Part shown: piece after piece, positions 24,801 through 30,774 of the stretch
How positions within the stretch are numbered: the stretch's first letter is position 1
How the letters are laid out: the number at the start of each line of letters is the position of its first letter
From: Rhizomys pruinosus
Taxonomy: Eukaryota; Chordata; Mammalia; Rodentia; Spalacidae
NCBI GenBank assembly: GCA_009823505.1
Contig: VZQC01001662.1
Span: 590,730 to 654,729, forward strand
Length of the DNA stretch: 64,000 bases
Reading direction: 5' to 3'
Notes under the pieces: generated by a model
The model's input: the letters and a program-made list of their open reading frames with translations, nothing else
Told to the model about the DNA's origin: nothing
Database searches by the model: none
Made by a program: the position numbers and the translations under genes

Positions 24801-27049
24801 AGGTTAAATTAAGTTGAAGTACCTTCAGATTCTTTTAAAGAATTTTTATTACATTTATTGGTTATTATGTTGGTGTGATGTGTGTGGCACTTGGGTACGG
24901 GCGTGCGTGTGAAGGTAAGGACGACTTGTGGTACCCGTGAAGGTAAGGACGACTGTGGGGTTGGTTCTCTCCTACTATGTGGTCCTCGGGATCCAACTCA
25001 GGTCGTCAGTCTTGGCAGCAGGCACTGTAACCACTGACCATTTCACCGTCCCAAGGCTCAGCTTTTTAAAAAATACTTGTGTTATGTGTATGATGACTGT
25101 TTTGCCTGTATGTATGTAAGTGCACCCATATGAGCCAATGGCTGTGGAGGTCAGAAGAGGGCAGTGGATCCTCGGAACCCTGGAGTTAAGGTTGTTAGCC
25201 TCTATGTCAGTGCTAGGAACTGAACTCCAGCCCCCAAGCCATTTTCAAAAGTAATAAACTAGCTGGGTGTGGTAGTACACATCTTTAGTCCCAGCACTCT
25301 TTGGAGGGAGAGGCAGGGGGATCTCTGTGAGTTCAAAGCCAGCCTGATGTACATAGTGAGTTCTAGGACAGCTGGGGCTACAGGAGACCTTGTCTCAAAA
25401 AGACCCAAAATAATAATAATAAACTAATGACAGTGCAGGGATATGGCAGATATCATAAAGGCAATGTAGAGCCGGGCGTGGTAGCCCACGCCTTTAATCC
25501 TAGCACTCAGGAGGCAGAGGCAGGCAGATCTTTGTGAGTTCAAGGTCAGCCTGGTCTACAGAGTGAGTTCCAGGACAGCTGGGGCTACAGGGAGACCCTG
25601 TTTTGAAAAGACAAAAATGAATGAATGAATGAATGAATGAGGCAGTGTAGAAAGAAGTGAGGTTTGAGCTAAGTGCAGAATCATGTCTGTAATTCAGGAG
25701 CCTGAGATGAAAACATTGTTGTTCTAGGCCGTCCTGTACTGCAGAGCCATTCTCTGTCACCAGAAAACAAAAGAAAGAATGAAGTTTGGTTAAATACCGT
25801 CCTAGTTGAGATTTTAGGTCAGGGAACTCATGAGAGAACCTAATGAAAGCTGTGGACCTTTTCCCTAGGAATAGGGTACACACAGCCATTTGTCAACATT
25901 TTCAGGGTTTCAGAAATTTCCTTGAAGCATGTGTATGGACTGGTTGAGTTCAAATCAAAATAATTTGTATTCAGATAAGTGACCTTGGCTTCTGAGTGGA
26001 GAGCTGGAAAAGTGTCCAGGCTAGTAGTATGCCCTTCTGGTCTTGGCTGCTGCGTGAGCAGCGTGCATGAGGGTAGGAGCCTGTTTTCAAGGTCCTCTCA
26101 GCCCTGCCTCATTCTCAACCTTCCAGGTCCTCCTGAGTCAATGAGGGAACATGTGGTTGCTGCCTCCAAGGCCATGAAGATGGGGGACTGGAAGACCTGC
26201 CACAGTTTCATCATTAATGAGAAGATGAATGGCAAAGTATGGGACCTTTTCCCTGAGGCTGACAAAGTTCGCACCATGCTAGTTAGGTGAGCAGAAAAGG
26301 AAGTAGTGGTGGATGAAAACCACAAGCCTTGTTGGCCTTCTCTCAGAACCTTACCCTTTCCTGTCCTTTCTAACAGGAAGATCCAGGAAGAGTCACTGAG
26401 GACCTACCTTTTCACCTACAGCAGTGTCTATGACTCAATCAGGTAGGATGGACTGTAGGGGTGCAGAGGGACCCTGGCCTTGGAATCAACCTTCCTAACT
26501 GCCAGTTCTTTTCCTTTTTTCCTCAGCATGGAGACACTATCAGATATGTTTGAGCTGGATCTGCCCACTGTGCACTCCATCATCAGCAAGATGATCATTA
26601 ATGAGGAGCTGATGGTGAGGGTGGGGGGGTAGTGGATTGGGCAGGTGGAATCCTGAAGAAACCAGTAGGGCAGCCTGCCCTAGATCCTGTTCCTTTCTGT
26701 GCCTCACTCCTGTCAGGCCTCCCTGGACCAGCCTACACAGACAGTGGTGATGCACCGCACTGAGCCCACTGCCCAGCAAAATCTGGCCCTGCAGCTGGCA
26801 GAGAAGCTTGGCAGCCTGGTGGAGAATAATGAGCGTGTATTCGACCATAAGCAGGGAACCTATGGTGGCTACTTCCGAGGTGAGTGGTCCATCCCTCATT
26901 CTTCCAGGACTCAGGTTCCTTGGCTTCTCCCTGACACTCAGATCCTCTCTCACCTTTCACCCGCAGACCAAAAGGATGGCTACCGCAAAAATGAAGGTTA
27001 CATGCGCCGTGGTGGCTACCGCCAGCAACAGTCTCAGACCGCCTACTGA
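7513..27049 (+). CDS. EIF3C: Eukaryotic translation initiation factor 3 subunit C, 20 coding exons
   Basis: Core subunit of the cytoplasmic eIF3 complex, which binds the 40S subunit, helps recruit the eIF2-GTP-Met-tRNA ternary complex and mRNA, and contacts eIF1 and eIF5. Joined exons: 7513-7613, 8955-9020, 9117-9306, 10309-10434, 10600-10654, 12219-12328, 12945-13072, 14239-14398, 14543-14646, 15872-16013, 16124-16249, 16341-16434, 16767-16957, 17193-17417, 21993-22356, 26127-26286, 26377-26442, 26527-26614, 26717-26879, 26967-27049. They total 2742 nt, 913 residues plus TGA, the length of human EIF3C. The protein starts [16 protein letters not shown], has acidic/serine and lysine tracts (about 160-310), a PCI domain near 670-850 by family knowledge, and a basic Gly/Arg/Gln tail ending QQQSQTAY. 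All junctions are GT-AG with consistent phase and no stop or frameshift. The start has G at -3. It is multi-exonic with a CpG promoter, so it is not a processed pseudogene. A recent EIF3CL-like duplicate cannot be excluded from one window. Confidence 0.97.
8313..8556 (-). mobile_element. B2 SINE in EIF3C intron 1
   Basis: Perfect 14-bp target-site duplication GCTCTTGGCCTTTT (8299-8312, 8557-8570). 17-bp duplication subfamily. Confidence 0.95.
8955..9020 (+). CDS. EIF3C: EIF3C coding exon 2
   Basis: Acceptor AAACAG|GCC, donor GAG|GTAAGG. It encodes [21 protein letters not shown], matching the mammalian protein. An Arg codon is split at the 3' junction. Confidence 0.96.
9117..9306 (+). CDS. 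EIF3C: EIF3C coding exon 3
   Basis: Encodes [17 protein letters not shown] through DLEDYLNE, a helical N-terminal segment. Acceptor CCCAG|GTTTGAG; donor GAG|GTGTGA, a weaker donor than its neighbours. The upstream 96-bp intron 2 is very short. Confidence 0.96.
9589..9750 (+). mobile_element. B1 SINE in EIF3C intron 3
   Basis: Full-length, young-looking: GCCGGGCGTGGTGGCGCACG to CTCAAAAGAC plus AAATA tail. Confidence 0.93.
9879..10094 (+). mobile_element. B2 SINE in EIF3C intron 3
   Basis: Complete sense copy. The left flank AAGTGTGAACA has its partner AATGTGAACA at about 10236, beyond the next B1, so that B1 landed in this B2's tail. Confidence 0.9.
10095..10213 (+). mobile_element. B1 SINE, internally deleted
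   Basis: Lacks about 25-30 central bases (goes from GTTCAAG straight to GACAGCTGGGG). Confidence 0.85.
10309..10434 (+). CDS. EIF3C: EIF3C coding exon 4
   Basis: 42 codons from [13 protein letters not shown] to HITNYKQ. Acceptor CTCTTTAG|CTTTGG, donor CAG|GTAAGG. Phase 0 at both ends. Confidence 0.96.
10600..10654 (+). CDS. EIF3C: EIF3C coding exon 5
   Basis: Short exon encoding [18 protein letters not shown], acidic. Acceptor TGCCTAG|AACCC, donor AAG|GTGAGA. A Gly codon spans the next junction. Confidence 0.96.
10775..11408 (-). mobile_element. Nested SINE cluster in EIF3C intron 5
   Basis: Antisense B2 3' part (10775-10857), then three antisense B1s (10867-11018 full, 11020-11117 partial, 11140-11306 full with a (GTTTT)n run), then the 5' part of an antisense B2 (11307-11408) that may be the other half of the first. 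Confidence 0.8.
11425..11805 (-). mobile_element. B2 SINE split by a B1
   Basis: Antisense B2 halves 11425-11545 and 11730-11805 flank the sense B1 at 11563-11720. Confidence 0.8.
11563..11720 (+). mobile_element. B1 SINE inserted in B2
   Basis: Sense copy with a perfect 9-bp target-site duplication GATTGTTAG (11554-11562, 11721-11729). Confidence 0.93.
11806..12008 (-). mobile_element. Old B2-like SINE
   Basis: Antisense; ATTTTATGTGTAAGTGATTTG to AACTGCCAAGCCATCTCT, diverged from the local B2s. Confidence 0.7.
12030..12149 (-). mobile_element. Old B1 SINE
   Basis: Antisense, AGGGTCTCCCTGTACTCCAG to AAGTGCTGGAG; about 70 bases before exon 6. Confidence 0.75.
12219..12328 (+). CDS. EIF3C: EIF3C coding exon 6
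   Basis: Encodes [10 protein letters not shown], then the basic stretch FLKKK and SRKFLKKME. The final codon is GAA (Glu) where human has Asp. Acceptor CACCAG|GC, donor GAA|GTAAGA. Confidence 0.95.
12433..12661 (+). mobile_element. B2 SINE in EIF3C intron 6
   Basis: Sense copy following a G10 run. No 17-bp duplication; A-rich tail to 12661. Confidence 0.92.
12843..12896. repeat. (TTTA)n microsatellite
   Basis: About 13 uninterrupted units in intron 6, 48 bases before exon 7. Length variation here could affect the polypyrimidine region. Confidence 0.95.
12945..13072 (+). CDS. EIF3C: EIF3C coding exon 7
   Basis: Strongly acidic exon starting [19 protein letters not shown], then serine/glutamate repeats and ASKFLK. 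Acceptor TTGAAAG|GATGAA follows a (TTTA)n microsatellite; donor AA|GTAAGA. Confidence 0.95.
13275..13350 (-). repeat. MIR-like fragment
   Basis: ATGGGATTTGAAGGCTTCAG and CTATTTAACCACAATACTC recall the MIR end read in reverse. Weak. Confidence 0.4.
13851..14008 (-). mobile_element. B1 SINE in EIF3C intron 7
   Basis: Long target-site duplication, GGGTTTTGTG then TATTTTA or AATTTTA (13834-13850, 14009-14025), one mismatch. Confidence 0.94.
14032..14154 (-). mobile_element. B1 SINE
   Basis: Second antisense B1, lacking about 15 bases (CTGCCTCTGGGATTAAAGG). It ends 85 bp before exon 8. Confidence 0.88.
14239..14398 (+). CDS. EIF3C: EIF3C coding exon 8
   Basis: Lysine-rich helix ([20 protein letters not shown]) followed by [19 protein letters not shown]. 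Acceptor TTGGCAG|GGC, donor AAG|GTGAGG. The two flanking antisense B1s end about 85 bp upstream. Confidence 0.96.
14543..14646 (+). CDS. EIF3C: EIF3C coding exon 9
   Basis: Encodes [20 protein letters not shown] through GKKGTD plus part of Arg. Acceptor GCCCAG|GAG, donor CCG|GTAAGA. Confidence 0.96.
14829..14975 (-). mobile_element. Old B1 SINE
   Basis: Antisense, GAGACAGGATCTCCCTATG to GTGCTGCACTGCCATGCCC; intron 9. Confidence 0.78.
15114..15323 (+). mobile_element. B4-type SINE (ID plus B1)
   Basis: Left part 15114-15183 is ID-like (TTTGGTAGAGTGCTTGCTCAG). It is followed by a degraded B1 (GGTGGTACACACCTGTAATCC), the head-to-tail order of rodent B4. Confidence 0.65.
15334..15592 (+). mobile_element. 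B2 SINE in EIF3C intron 9
   Basis: 17-bp duplication subfamily (CTCCAGTTCCAGGAG followed by AACTGCAGTTCCAGG). Long A-rich tail. Confidence 0.92.
15597..15697 (+). mobile_element. B2 SINE, 3' truncated
   Basis: Starts correctly (GGGGCTGGAGAGATGGCC) but stops at CGTCTTTAACTC, where a 30-bp tandem duplication begins. Confidence 0.88.
15693..15752. repeat. 30-bp direct tandem duplication
   Basis: Two identical units TTTAACTCAAGTAAGAGATA... at 15693-15722 and 15723-15752, at the truncated B2 end. Confidence 0.95.
15872..16013 (+). CDS. EIF3C: EIF3C coding exon 10
   Basis: Encodes [17 protein letters not shown] (human has AAQIE) to NPNLATYMK. Acceptor CCCTTTAG|TGCC, donor AAG|GTAAGG. Confidence 0.96.
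16124..16249 (+). CDS. EIF3C: EIF3C coding exon 11
   Basis: Encodes [20 protein letters not shown] to NLQNFDQ. Several residues differ from the human protein but the frame is clean. Donor CAG|GTAAAG. Confidence 0.96.
16341..16434 (+). CDS. EIF3C: EIF3C coding exon 12
   Basis: Encodes [19 protein letters not shown] to DPHSQ. Acceptor CATCTGTAG|CCAC, donor AAG|GTGAGC. The Glu codon is split to exon 13. Confidence 0.96.
16767..16957 (+). CDS. EIF3C: EIF3C coding exon 13
   Basis: Encodes [19 protein letters not shown] to LTPPEGSSK. It carries Cys and Arg substitutions (VQCYLE, YLRRIL) relative to human. Donor AAG|GTGAGA. Confidence 0.96.
17193..17417 (+). CDS. EIF3C: EIF3C coding exon 14
   Basis: 75 codons from [18 protein letters not shown] to [10 protein letters not shown]. 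Phase 0 at both ends. It precedes the largest intron (17418-21992). Confidence 0.97.
17554..17738 (-). mobile_element. Old B2-like SINE in EIF3C intron 14
   Basis: Antisense; TTTTATGTGAAGGAGTATAT to CATCTCTCTAGCCCC with internal losses. Confidence 0.75.
17750..18080 (-). mobile_element. B1 SINE split by a B2
   Basis: Antisense B1 halves 17750-17872 and 18057-18080 around the sense B2. Confidence 0.85.
17873..18056 (+). mobile_element. B2 SINE inserted in B1
   Basis: Flanked by ATTAAAGGTGTGCAC and ATTAAAGATGTGCAC, its target-site duplication within the host B1. 3' end shortened. Confidence 0.92.
18688..18790 (+). mobile_element. B1 SINE, partial
   Basis: GTCGGGTGTGAAAGTGCACAC start, central loss, CTCAAAAAGACC end; intron 14. 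Confidence 0.8.
18905..19129 (-). mobile_element. B2 SINE
   Basis: Complete antisense copy, no 17-bp duplication, directly abutting the next B1. Confidence 0.92.
19131..19269 (-). mobile_element. B1 SINE
   Basis: Antisense; loses part of the GCCTGCCTCTGCCTCCC block. Confidence 0.9.
19392..19465 (-). mobile_element. B1 fragment
   Basis: Short antisense piece TTAGTCCCAACTGGCCTGGA to GTAAAGGTGTGTGC. Confidence 0.6.
19660..19850 (-). mobile_element. B4-type SINE, antisense
   Basis: Antisense B1 part (to ATTATAGTCGTACGCC) followed by an antisense ID part (AAAGCACTCTACTAACTGAG). The 150 bases before it resemble an antisense B3. Confidence 0.6.
19876..20090 (-). mobile_element. B2 SINE
   Basis: Perfect 19-bp target-site duplication CTATTATTTTTAAATTTCT (19857-19875, 20091-20109), the longest found here. 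Confidence 0.95.
20200..20330 (+). mobile_element. Old B1-like SINE
   Basis: CTTAGTGGAACATACCTGTAATC to GACTGACTCAGAAC; heavily diverged. Confidence 0.5.
20374..20660 (-). mobile_element. Two B1 SINEs, antisense
   Basis: 20374-20513 and 20527-20660, separated by a C/T run. The second is older (GAGATAGGGCCGTATATAG). Confidence 0.8.
20690..20855 (-). mobile_element. Old B2-like SINE
   Basis: Antisense; ends CTGAGCCATCTCTAGCCCC. Confidence 0.72.
20898..20940. repeat. (TGTT)n microsatellite
   Basis: Ten or so TTTG units leading into a B1 fragment (20938-21021, antisense). Confidence 0.93.
21110..21955 (+). repeat. L2 LINE 3' end (ancient), interrupted
   Basis: Sense L2 text is legible in pieces: CTCCTTGCTCGAAATTTTCC, CTTCTTACCAAGGCTTACAC, then after the SINEs AGAACAGAAGCTTCATAAG and GTAGTAGACGCTTTAAATGC. 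It ends 38 bp before exon 15. Confidence 0.65.
21398..21718 (-). mobile_element. B1 plus old B2-like SINE within L2
   Basis: Antisense B1 at 21398-21512 and a diverged antisense B2-like element at 21515-21718 split the L2. Confidence 0.78.
21993..22356 (+). CDS. EIF3C: EIF3C coding exon 15
   Basis: Largest coding exon. It encodes [18 protein letters not shown] through GERQPLL and includes the start of the PCI region. Acceptor TATGGTCAG|ATC lies about 35 bp after an L2 3' end. Confidence 0.97.
22505..22590 (+). mobile_element. B1 3' half
   Basis: CAACCTGGTCTACATAGCAAG onward; 5' half missing. Intron 15. Confidence 0.65.
22630..22720 (-). repeat. MIR-like fragment
   Basis: AAAAATGAGGTACAGGGAATG and AAGTGATTTGCCCAAG resemble the reversed MIR core. 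Confidence 0.5.
22822..22937 (-). mobile_element. Old B1 SINE
   Basis: Antisense; GAGACAGACTCACTGTATAG to ATGTACCACCACGTCAC. The following 22970-23150 may be a B4/RSINE1-like piece. Confidence 0.7.
23155..23792. other. Assembly gap (N run)
   Basis: 638 undetermined bases inside intron 15 of EIF3C. No coding exon is missing, since exons 15 and 16 join in frame. The right edge cuts into a B2. Confidence 1.
23793..24033 (+). mobile_element. B2 SINE, 5' end hidden in gap
   Basis: Begins at GGTTAAGAGCGCTGAC, so about 20 bases of its start lie in the gap. 17-bp duplication subfamily with (AAAT)n tail. Confidence 0.92.
24189..24295 (+). mobile_element. Old B1-like SINE
   Basis: AAGCCAGGCATGATTCTGTAC start, A-run end. 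Confidence 0.55.
24378..24544 (-). mobile_element. B3 SINE
   Basis: Antisense; GACTTGGCGGCAAGCACCTT and GCTGAGCCATCTCACTGG are B3 hallmarks. Confidence 0.7.
24875..25053 (-). mobile_element. B3 SINE with internal duplication
   Basis: Antisense; GTGAAGGTAAGGACGACT occurs twice (24909-24926, 24937-24954). Confidence 0.7.
25075..25240 (-). mobile_element. Old B2-like SINE
   Basis: Antisense; lost its CTCTCCAG end. Confidence 0.65.
25260..25420 (+). mobile_element. B1 SINE
   Basis: AGCTGGGTGTGGTAGTACAC to AAAAAGACCC plus (AAT)n; intron 15. Confidence 0.88.
25471..25641 (+). mobile_element. B1 SINE with (AATG)n tail
   Basis: GCCGGGCGTGGTAGCCCACG start; tail is six AATG units. Confidence 0.92.
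26127..26286 (+). CDS. EIF3C: EIF3C coding exon 16
   Basis: PCI domain: [19 protein letters not shown] to ADKVRTMLV. Acceptor TTCCAG|GTCC, donor TAG|GTGAGC, where the TAG is out of frame (GTT AG|G). Confidence 0.97.
26377..26442 (+). CDS. EIF3C: EIF3C coding exon 17
   Basis: PCI domain: [20 protein letters not shown]. Acceptor TAACAG|GAAG, donor CAG|GTAGGA. The intron before it is 90 bp. Confidence 0.97.
26527..26614 (+). CDS. EIF3C: EIF3C coding exon 18
   Basis: Winged-helix part of the PCI fold: [20 protein letters not shown] to NEELM. Acceptor TCCTCAG|CATG, donor ATG|GTGAGG. Confidence 0.97.
26717..26879 (+). CDS. EIF3C: EIF3C coding exon 19
   Basis: Encodes [17 protein letters not shown] to GTYGGYFR. 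It ends the PCI region. Donor CGAG|GTGAGT. Confidence 0.97.
26967..27049 (+). CDS. EIF3C: EIF3C coding exon 20 (stop)
   Basis: Encodes the basic, flexible C-terminus [19 protein letters not shown] and QQQSQTAY, stop TGA at 27047-27049. Acceptor CCCGCAG|ACC. Confidence 0.97.
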
Positions 27050-27135
27050 GCTCTCCATGTACAGCCCTGTGGCACACCTCAGCTTTTCAGTCCTTAACCT
27101 ACCCCATTCATTAAAGGTCTGCTTAGAGTTGTTAC
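27050..27135 (+). other. EIF3C: EIF3C 3' UTR (short)
   Basis: About 85 bases from the stop to the expected cleavage zone. Cleavage is inferred 15-25 bases after the poly(A) signal at 27110, just ahead of a T/G-richer stretch. Confidence 0.75.
27110..27115 (+). terminator. EIF3C: Poly(A) signal ATTAAA
   Basis: ATTAAA, the commonest variant of AATAAA, 61 bases after the EIF3C stop codon. It is the only such signal before the intergenic repeats resume. Confidence 0.85.
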
Positions 27136-27572
27136 AGTCCTCGTCTGCTTGAGCTATTGGACTCATTCATCTGCTAATTACATTTCTGAGTTTCCACCAC
27201 ATACTAGATACAAGGTTCGAGATACAGGGTGAAGCATACACATCTCTTACTTCAAAGGGCTTGGTATTCTTTGGCATTTAGCAGAAAAATGTAACATGTT
27301 AGAACAAAAGTATGAAAAAGGAGATTGAACAGGAAGTGATTATGGAGTAGAGTCTGGGAAGGTAGATGGGAACAGTGGGGTGTTGGGACCTCGAGGGGGA
27401 AGGTGGTAACCCACCAGGCAGGGAGAAGGGGGCTTATTGACCAGTGAGAATCACTGTGATTGCAAAGTAAGCATTGAGGAGAACTTGGCCATTACTATGT
27501 CTAAGCCTTTTTCAGGACTAAAAACCTAGATGACAGGTGATAGGCCCTTTTTGCGTGTGTTTAAGATTTATT
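27136..27572 (+). repeat. Region downstream of EIF3C with L2-like remnant
   Basis: 27170-27350 recalls an L2 (CCACATACTAGATACAAGG and TTCGAGATACAGGGTGAAG). The remainder to 27572 is unrecognised single-copy sequence without a plausible reading frame. Confidence 0.45.
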
Positions 27573-27640
27573 TAGGGCTGGAGAGATGGCTCAGGAGTAA
27601 GCATGAACTGTTCTTGCAGAAGACCTGTGTTCAGCTCCCA
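27573..27640 (+). mobile_element. B2 5' part
   Basis: AGGGCTGGAGAGATGGCTCAG to GTGTTCAGCTCCCAAC, then diverges. Confidence 0.7.
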
Positions 27641-27701
27641 ACACCTGTACAAGCCATGGTACAACACAGAGCACTTGTATCCATATTTAAAATGTATGAA
27701 A

Positions 27702-27940
27702 CACGGGGGCTGGAGAGATGGCCTAGCAGTTAAGAGCGCCGACCACTTACAGAGGACCCGGGTTCCATCCCTAGCACCCACATGGCGGCCGAGAACCGTC
27801 TGAAACTCCAATTCCAGGAGGACTCCAGTTCCAGGGGAATCTGAGACCCTCTTCTGACCTCCGCGGCATTGCACGACACGGGTGCACAGACCTACATGCA
27901 GACAGTACATTCATACACATACAGAAATAAAAATGTTTTA
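27702..27940 (+). mobile_element. B2 SINE
   Basis: Perfect 13-bp target-site duplication AAAATGTATGAAA (27689-27701, 27941-27953). 17-bp duplication subfamily. Confidence 0.95.
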
Positions 27941-27976
27941 AAAATGTATGAAATGGTCAAATCTTTTGAGTCACTT

Positions 27977-28198
27977 TCTAGCCCTGGCTGGCCTTGAACT
28001 CACAGACATCCATCTGCTCCTCCTCCCAAGTGCTGGGACTAAAAATTATATACTACACTCAGCAGTGTTTTGGAGACAGGTTCCCCCAGCTAGTCTGGAA
28101 CTTGTTATGTAGACCAGGCTGGCCTTGATTTCACAGAGATCTGTCAGCTACTGCCTCCTGAGAACTGGGATTAAAGGTATACACCACCATGTCTGGCT
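27977..28198 (-). mobile_element. Two old B1 SINEs
   Basis: Antisense copies 27977-28062 (partial) and 28065-28198 (near full). Confidence 0.75.
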
Positions 28199-28257
28199 TC
28201 CTAAAAATAGTTCATGATCAGAGGGTTATGGACGCCTTTTTTGTTTTTGTTTTATTT

Positions 28258-28425
28258 TGTTTTGTGACAGTGTCTCCCTATGTAGCCCAGGCTGACTTTG
28301 AACTCAAAAGGATCCACCTGAGCCAGGTGGTGGTACATGCAGAGGCCGGTGGATCTCTTAGTTCAAGGCCAGTCTGGGGTACAGGAAGATCCCAAGTGCT
28401 GGGATTAAAGATGTGCACCACAGAT
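28258..28425 (-). mobile_element. B1 SINE split by another B1
   Basis: Antisense B1 (28258-28316, 28392-28425) carries a sense B1 piece (28320-28391, AGCCAGGTGGTGGTACATGC). Confidence 0.72.
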
Positions 28426-28433
28426 GGCAAGCC

Positions 28434-28618
28434 TGATTTCTTATACAATCTGCCCCAAGTATTCCACCCCAACAGTGAGCTGGGCCCTCCCATGTCATTC
28501 AGTAATTGAGAACATGCCTCAGACATGGGCAAGGCTGATCTAATGAAGGAGATTCCTTAACTGAGGTTCCCTTTACCTTGGTGTGTCAGGCTGACAACTG
28601 AAGCTGTCCAGCACAGTT
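28434..28618 (-). repeat. hAT-like rodent repeat (URR1-type), partial
   Basis: Reverse of the element at 49920: GAGCTGGGCCCTCCCATGTC, AACTGAGGTTCCCTTTACC, GGCTGACAACTGAAGC. The family name is from memory and tentative. Confidence 0.5.
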
Positions 28619-28711
28619 GACCCTTGTCACACACAGACATCATTAAACCACAACCTTGCCATTTCTCCTAAAGATAGGTTAATAATGTCACAATATAAAA
28701 CAGAACAACTG

Positions 28712-28843
28712 CTGGGCGTGATTACACCTATAATTCCAGTGCTTGGGAGGCAAAGGCAGGTGGATCTCTCTGAGTTCAAGGCCAGCCTGGTCTTCATAAT
28801 GAGTTCCAGGACAGCTGGGGCTACTGGGAGACAAAAAAAGTAC
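28712..28843 (+). mobile_element. B1 SINE
   Basis: GCTGGGCGTGATTACACC to CTGGGAGACAAAAAAAG; lacks CCTGTCTC. Confidence 0.85.
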
Positions 28844-28865
28844 AACTTTAAAAATCCCATATTTG

Positions 28866-29022
28866 CTGGGCATGGTGGTACACAACTTTAATTCCAGCGC
28901 TCAGGAGGTAGAGGCAGGTGGATCTTTGTGAGTTCAGGGCCAACCTGGTCTACATAGTGAGTTCCAGACCACCTGGGGCTACAGGGAGAACCGGTCTCGA
29001 AAAGGCAAAAAAAAAAAAAAAC
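28866..29022 (+). mobile_element. B1 SINE
   Basis: GCTGGGCATGGTGGTACAC to GTCTCGAAAAGGC plus A-run. Confidence 0.9.
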
Positions 29023-29048
29023 ATTCTTAAAAAAAGAATTCTAGGGGC

Positions 29049-29280
29049 TTGGGGCTGGAGAGATGGCCTAGCAGTTAAGAGCACCGACTGCTCTTGCAGA
29101 GGACTTGGGTTCAATCCCCAGCACTCACATGGTGGCTAAGAACCGTCTGAAACTCCAATTCCAGGAGAACTCCAGTTCCAGGGGAATCCAAGACCCTCTT
29201 CTGACCTCCGCGGCATTGCATGACATGGGTGCACAAACCTACATGCAGACAGTACATTCATACACGTAAGGAAAAAAAAA
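29049..29280 (+). mobile_element. B2 SINE
   Basis: 17-bp duplication subfamily, with AATTCTAGGG-like flanks (29037, 29279). Confidence 0.92.
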
Positions 29281-29287
29281 ATTCTAG

Positions 29288-29510
29288 GGTTTGGAGAGAT
29301 GGCCTAGTGGTTAAGAGCACTGACTGCTCTTGCAGAGGACCCCGGTTTGATCCCCAGCACCCACATGGCAGCTGAGAGCCATCTTTGACTCCAGTTCCAG
29401 GGGAATCCAGCACCCTCTTCTGACCTCCGAGGTATTGCATGACACGGGTGCACAGACCTGCATGCAGACAGTACATTCATACACATACAAGAATAAATAA
29501 AAATTAAAAA
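29288..29510 (+). mobile_element. B2 SINE
   Basis: Lacks the 17-bp duplication; starts GGTTTGGAGAGATGGCC. AAATTCTA flanks both ends. Confidence 0.92.
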
Positions 29511-29521
29511 TTCTAATACAG

Positions 29522-29680
29522 TGGGTCGTGGAGGTGCACGCCTTTAATCCTAGCACTTGGGAGGAAGAGGCAGGTGGATCTCTGTGAGTTCAAGGCCAGC
29601 CTGGTGTACAGAGTGAGCTCTAGGCCAGCTGGGACTAAAGGGAGACCCTGTCTCAAAAATACACCCCCCCCAAAGAAAAG
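29522..29680 (+). mobile_element. B1 SINE
   Basis: GGGTCGTGGAGGTGCACGCC to CTCAAAAATACACCC. Confidence 0.88.
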
Positions 29681-29689
29681 ATTCTAGCA

Positions 29690-30190
29690 CTAACTGCCAC
29701 ACCAATTCCAGTGTTGTCTGTGTAAGCAATGATGAAAGTCATAATAACAGACGGGAGATACGTGCCTTCCAAGGCTAGGCTCCCTGGTGGTCCCTGGCAG
29801 AGTACTCGGCCTCAGCTTCCAAGATCACGACGCACTACAAAGATGTTATGCTTTATGAGTGTTGGACTTTGTACACTGTCTTTTGACTCTCTTCCTGAGC
29901 TCAGCACAACCTCAGTCCCAGACAAGGGACAGTTAAATGTGTCTGGAAATAAATCAGACAAACAGAAGCTTCATGAACCTAAGTAAAATCATACAGAGAA
30001 ACAGTATCTAAAGGCTCCTTTGTCCTAGAAGTCCCCACAAAGATATTATGAATGAAAAACATTACACTGAGTGATATCATAGGTCAGTTACAAATAATAA
30101 AAGTGTTCTTCCAGATTTAATAAAAATAAAGTCTCGGTCCTTTAAGCAGGAAGCTACATCTGATAGAATTAGTAAGATAAAGTTTTAGTT
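29690..30190. other. Unclassified AT-rich sequence
   Basis: No gene or known repeat recognised. It directly precedes the LTR-like block and could be its internal flank. Confidence 0.3.
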
Positions 30191-30770
30191 ACAGTTATGC
30201 ATGTTAAAGTGTAACAGAGGCACACGGCGGGCTTTCTCCTTTAAAAAAAACAACTAATTAAGAGGCTTTTCCAGGCTTTTGGCTTGAATCACAACCTGGA
30301 GATAACTAGCAGCCTTGGGAAAATCGAGCCCCAGGAAGGATGAGAAACATCAAATTGGAACTTCAAAGAAACAAAGAAAAACTTTATGGCTTGTGATTTT
30401 AGGACTGCTGTTTTGTTGCTTATCTCCCCTGCCAAGACAGTGTGAGCAGTATACTATGTGTAAATTTCCATTGATTTGTAAACTTTATCTGACTTGCTGT
30501 CCTTGTAAACCCAGGTATGAGTTCCTTTAGTAATGAGCCTTTTGTTCTTGGGGAAGTGTAAATCCCCAGCCTGCTTTCCCAGCCCGCTTTCCCAGCCTGC
30601 TTTCCCTGCTGTGATATAAAAACTTGACTTGATCTCAGTAAAAACGCAGCAGATTCATAAGCCATCTCTGGTGTGGTCTCTGTCTGTCATTCGCCTAATC
30701 CGTGCCATCCTTCCAAGACTCTGGATCCCGCAAATTGACTGAGCCCACCGTTGGGACGGTTTGCGGCAAC
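30190..30770 (+). mobile_element. Probable LTR (solo or decayed)
   Basis: Promoter-like order: three 13-bp GC-rich units (30568-30606), TATA-like GATATAAAAA (30613-30622), then a U5-like C/T-rich tail ending near GTTTGCGGCAAC. The left boundary is not resolved and no coding part is attached. Confidence 0.45.
30568..30606. repeat. 13-bp tandem repeat, three units
   Basis: AGCCTGCTTTCCC, AGCCCGCTTTCCC, AGCCTGCTTTCCC just upstream of the TATA-like box. Confidence 0.93.
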
Positions 30771-30774
30771 TAAC

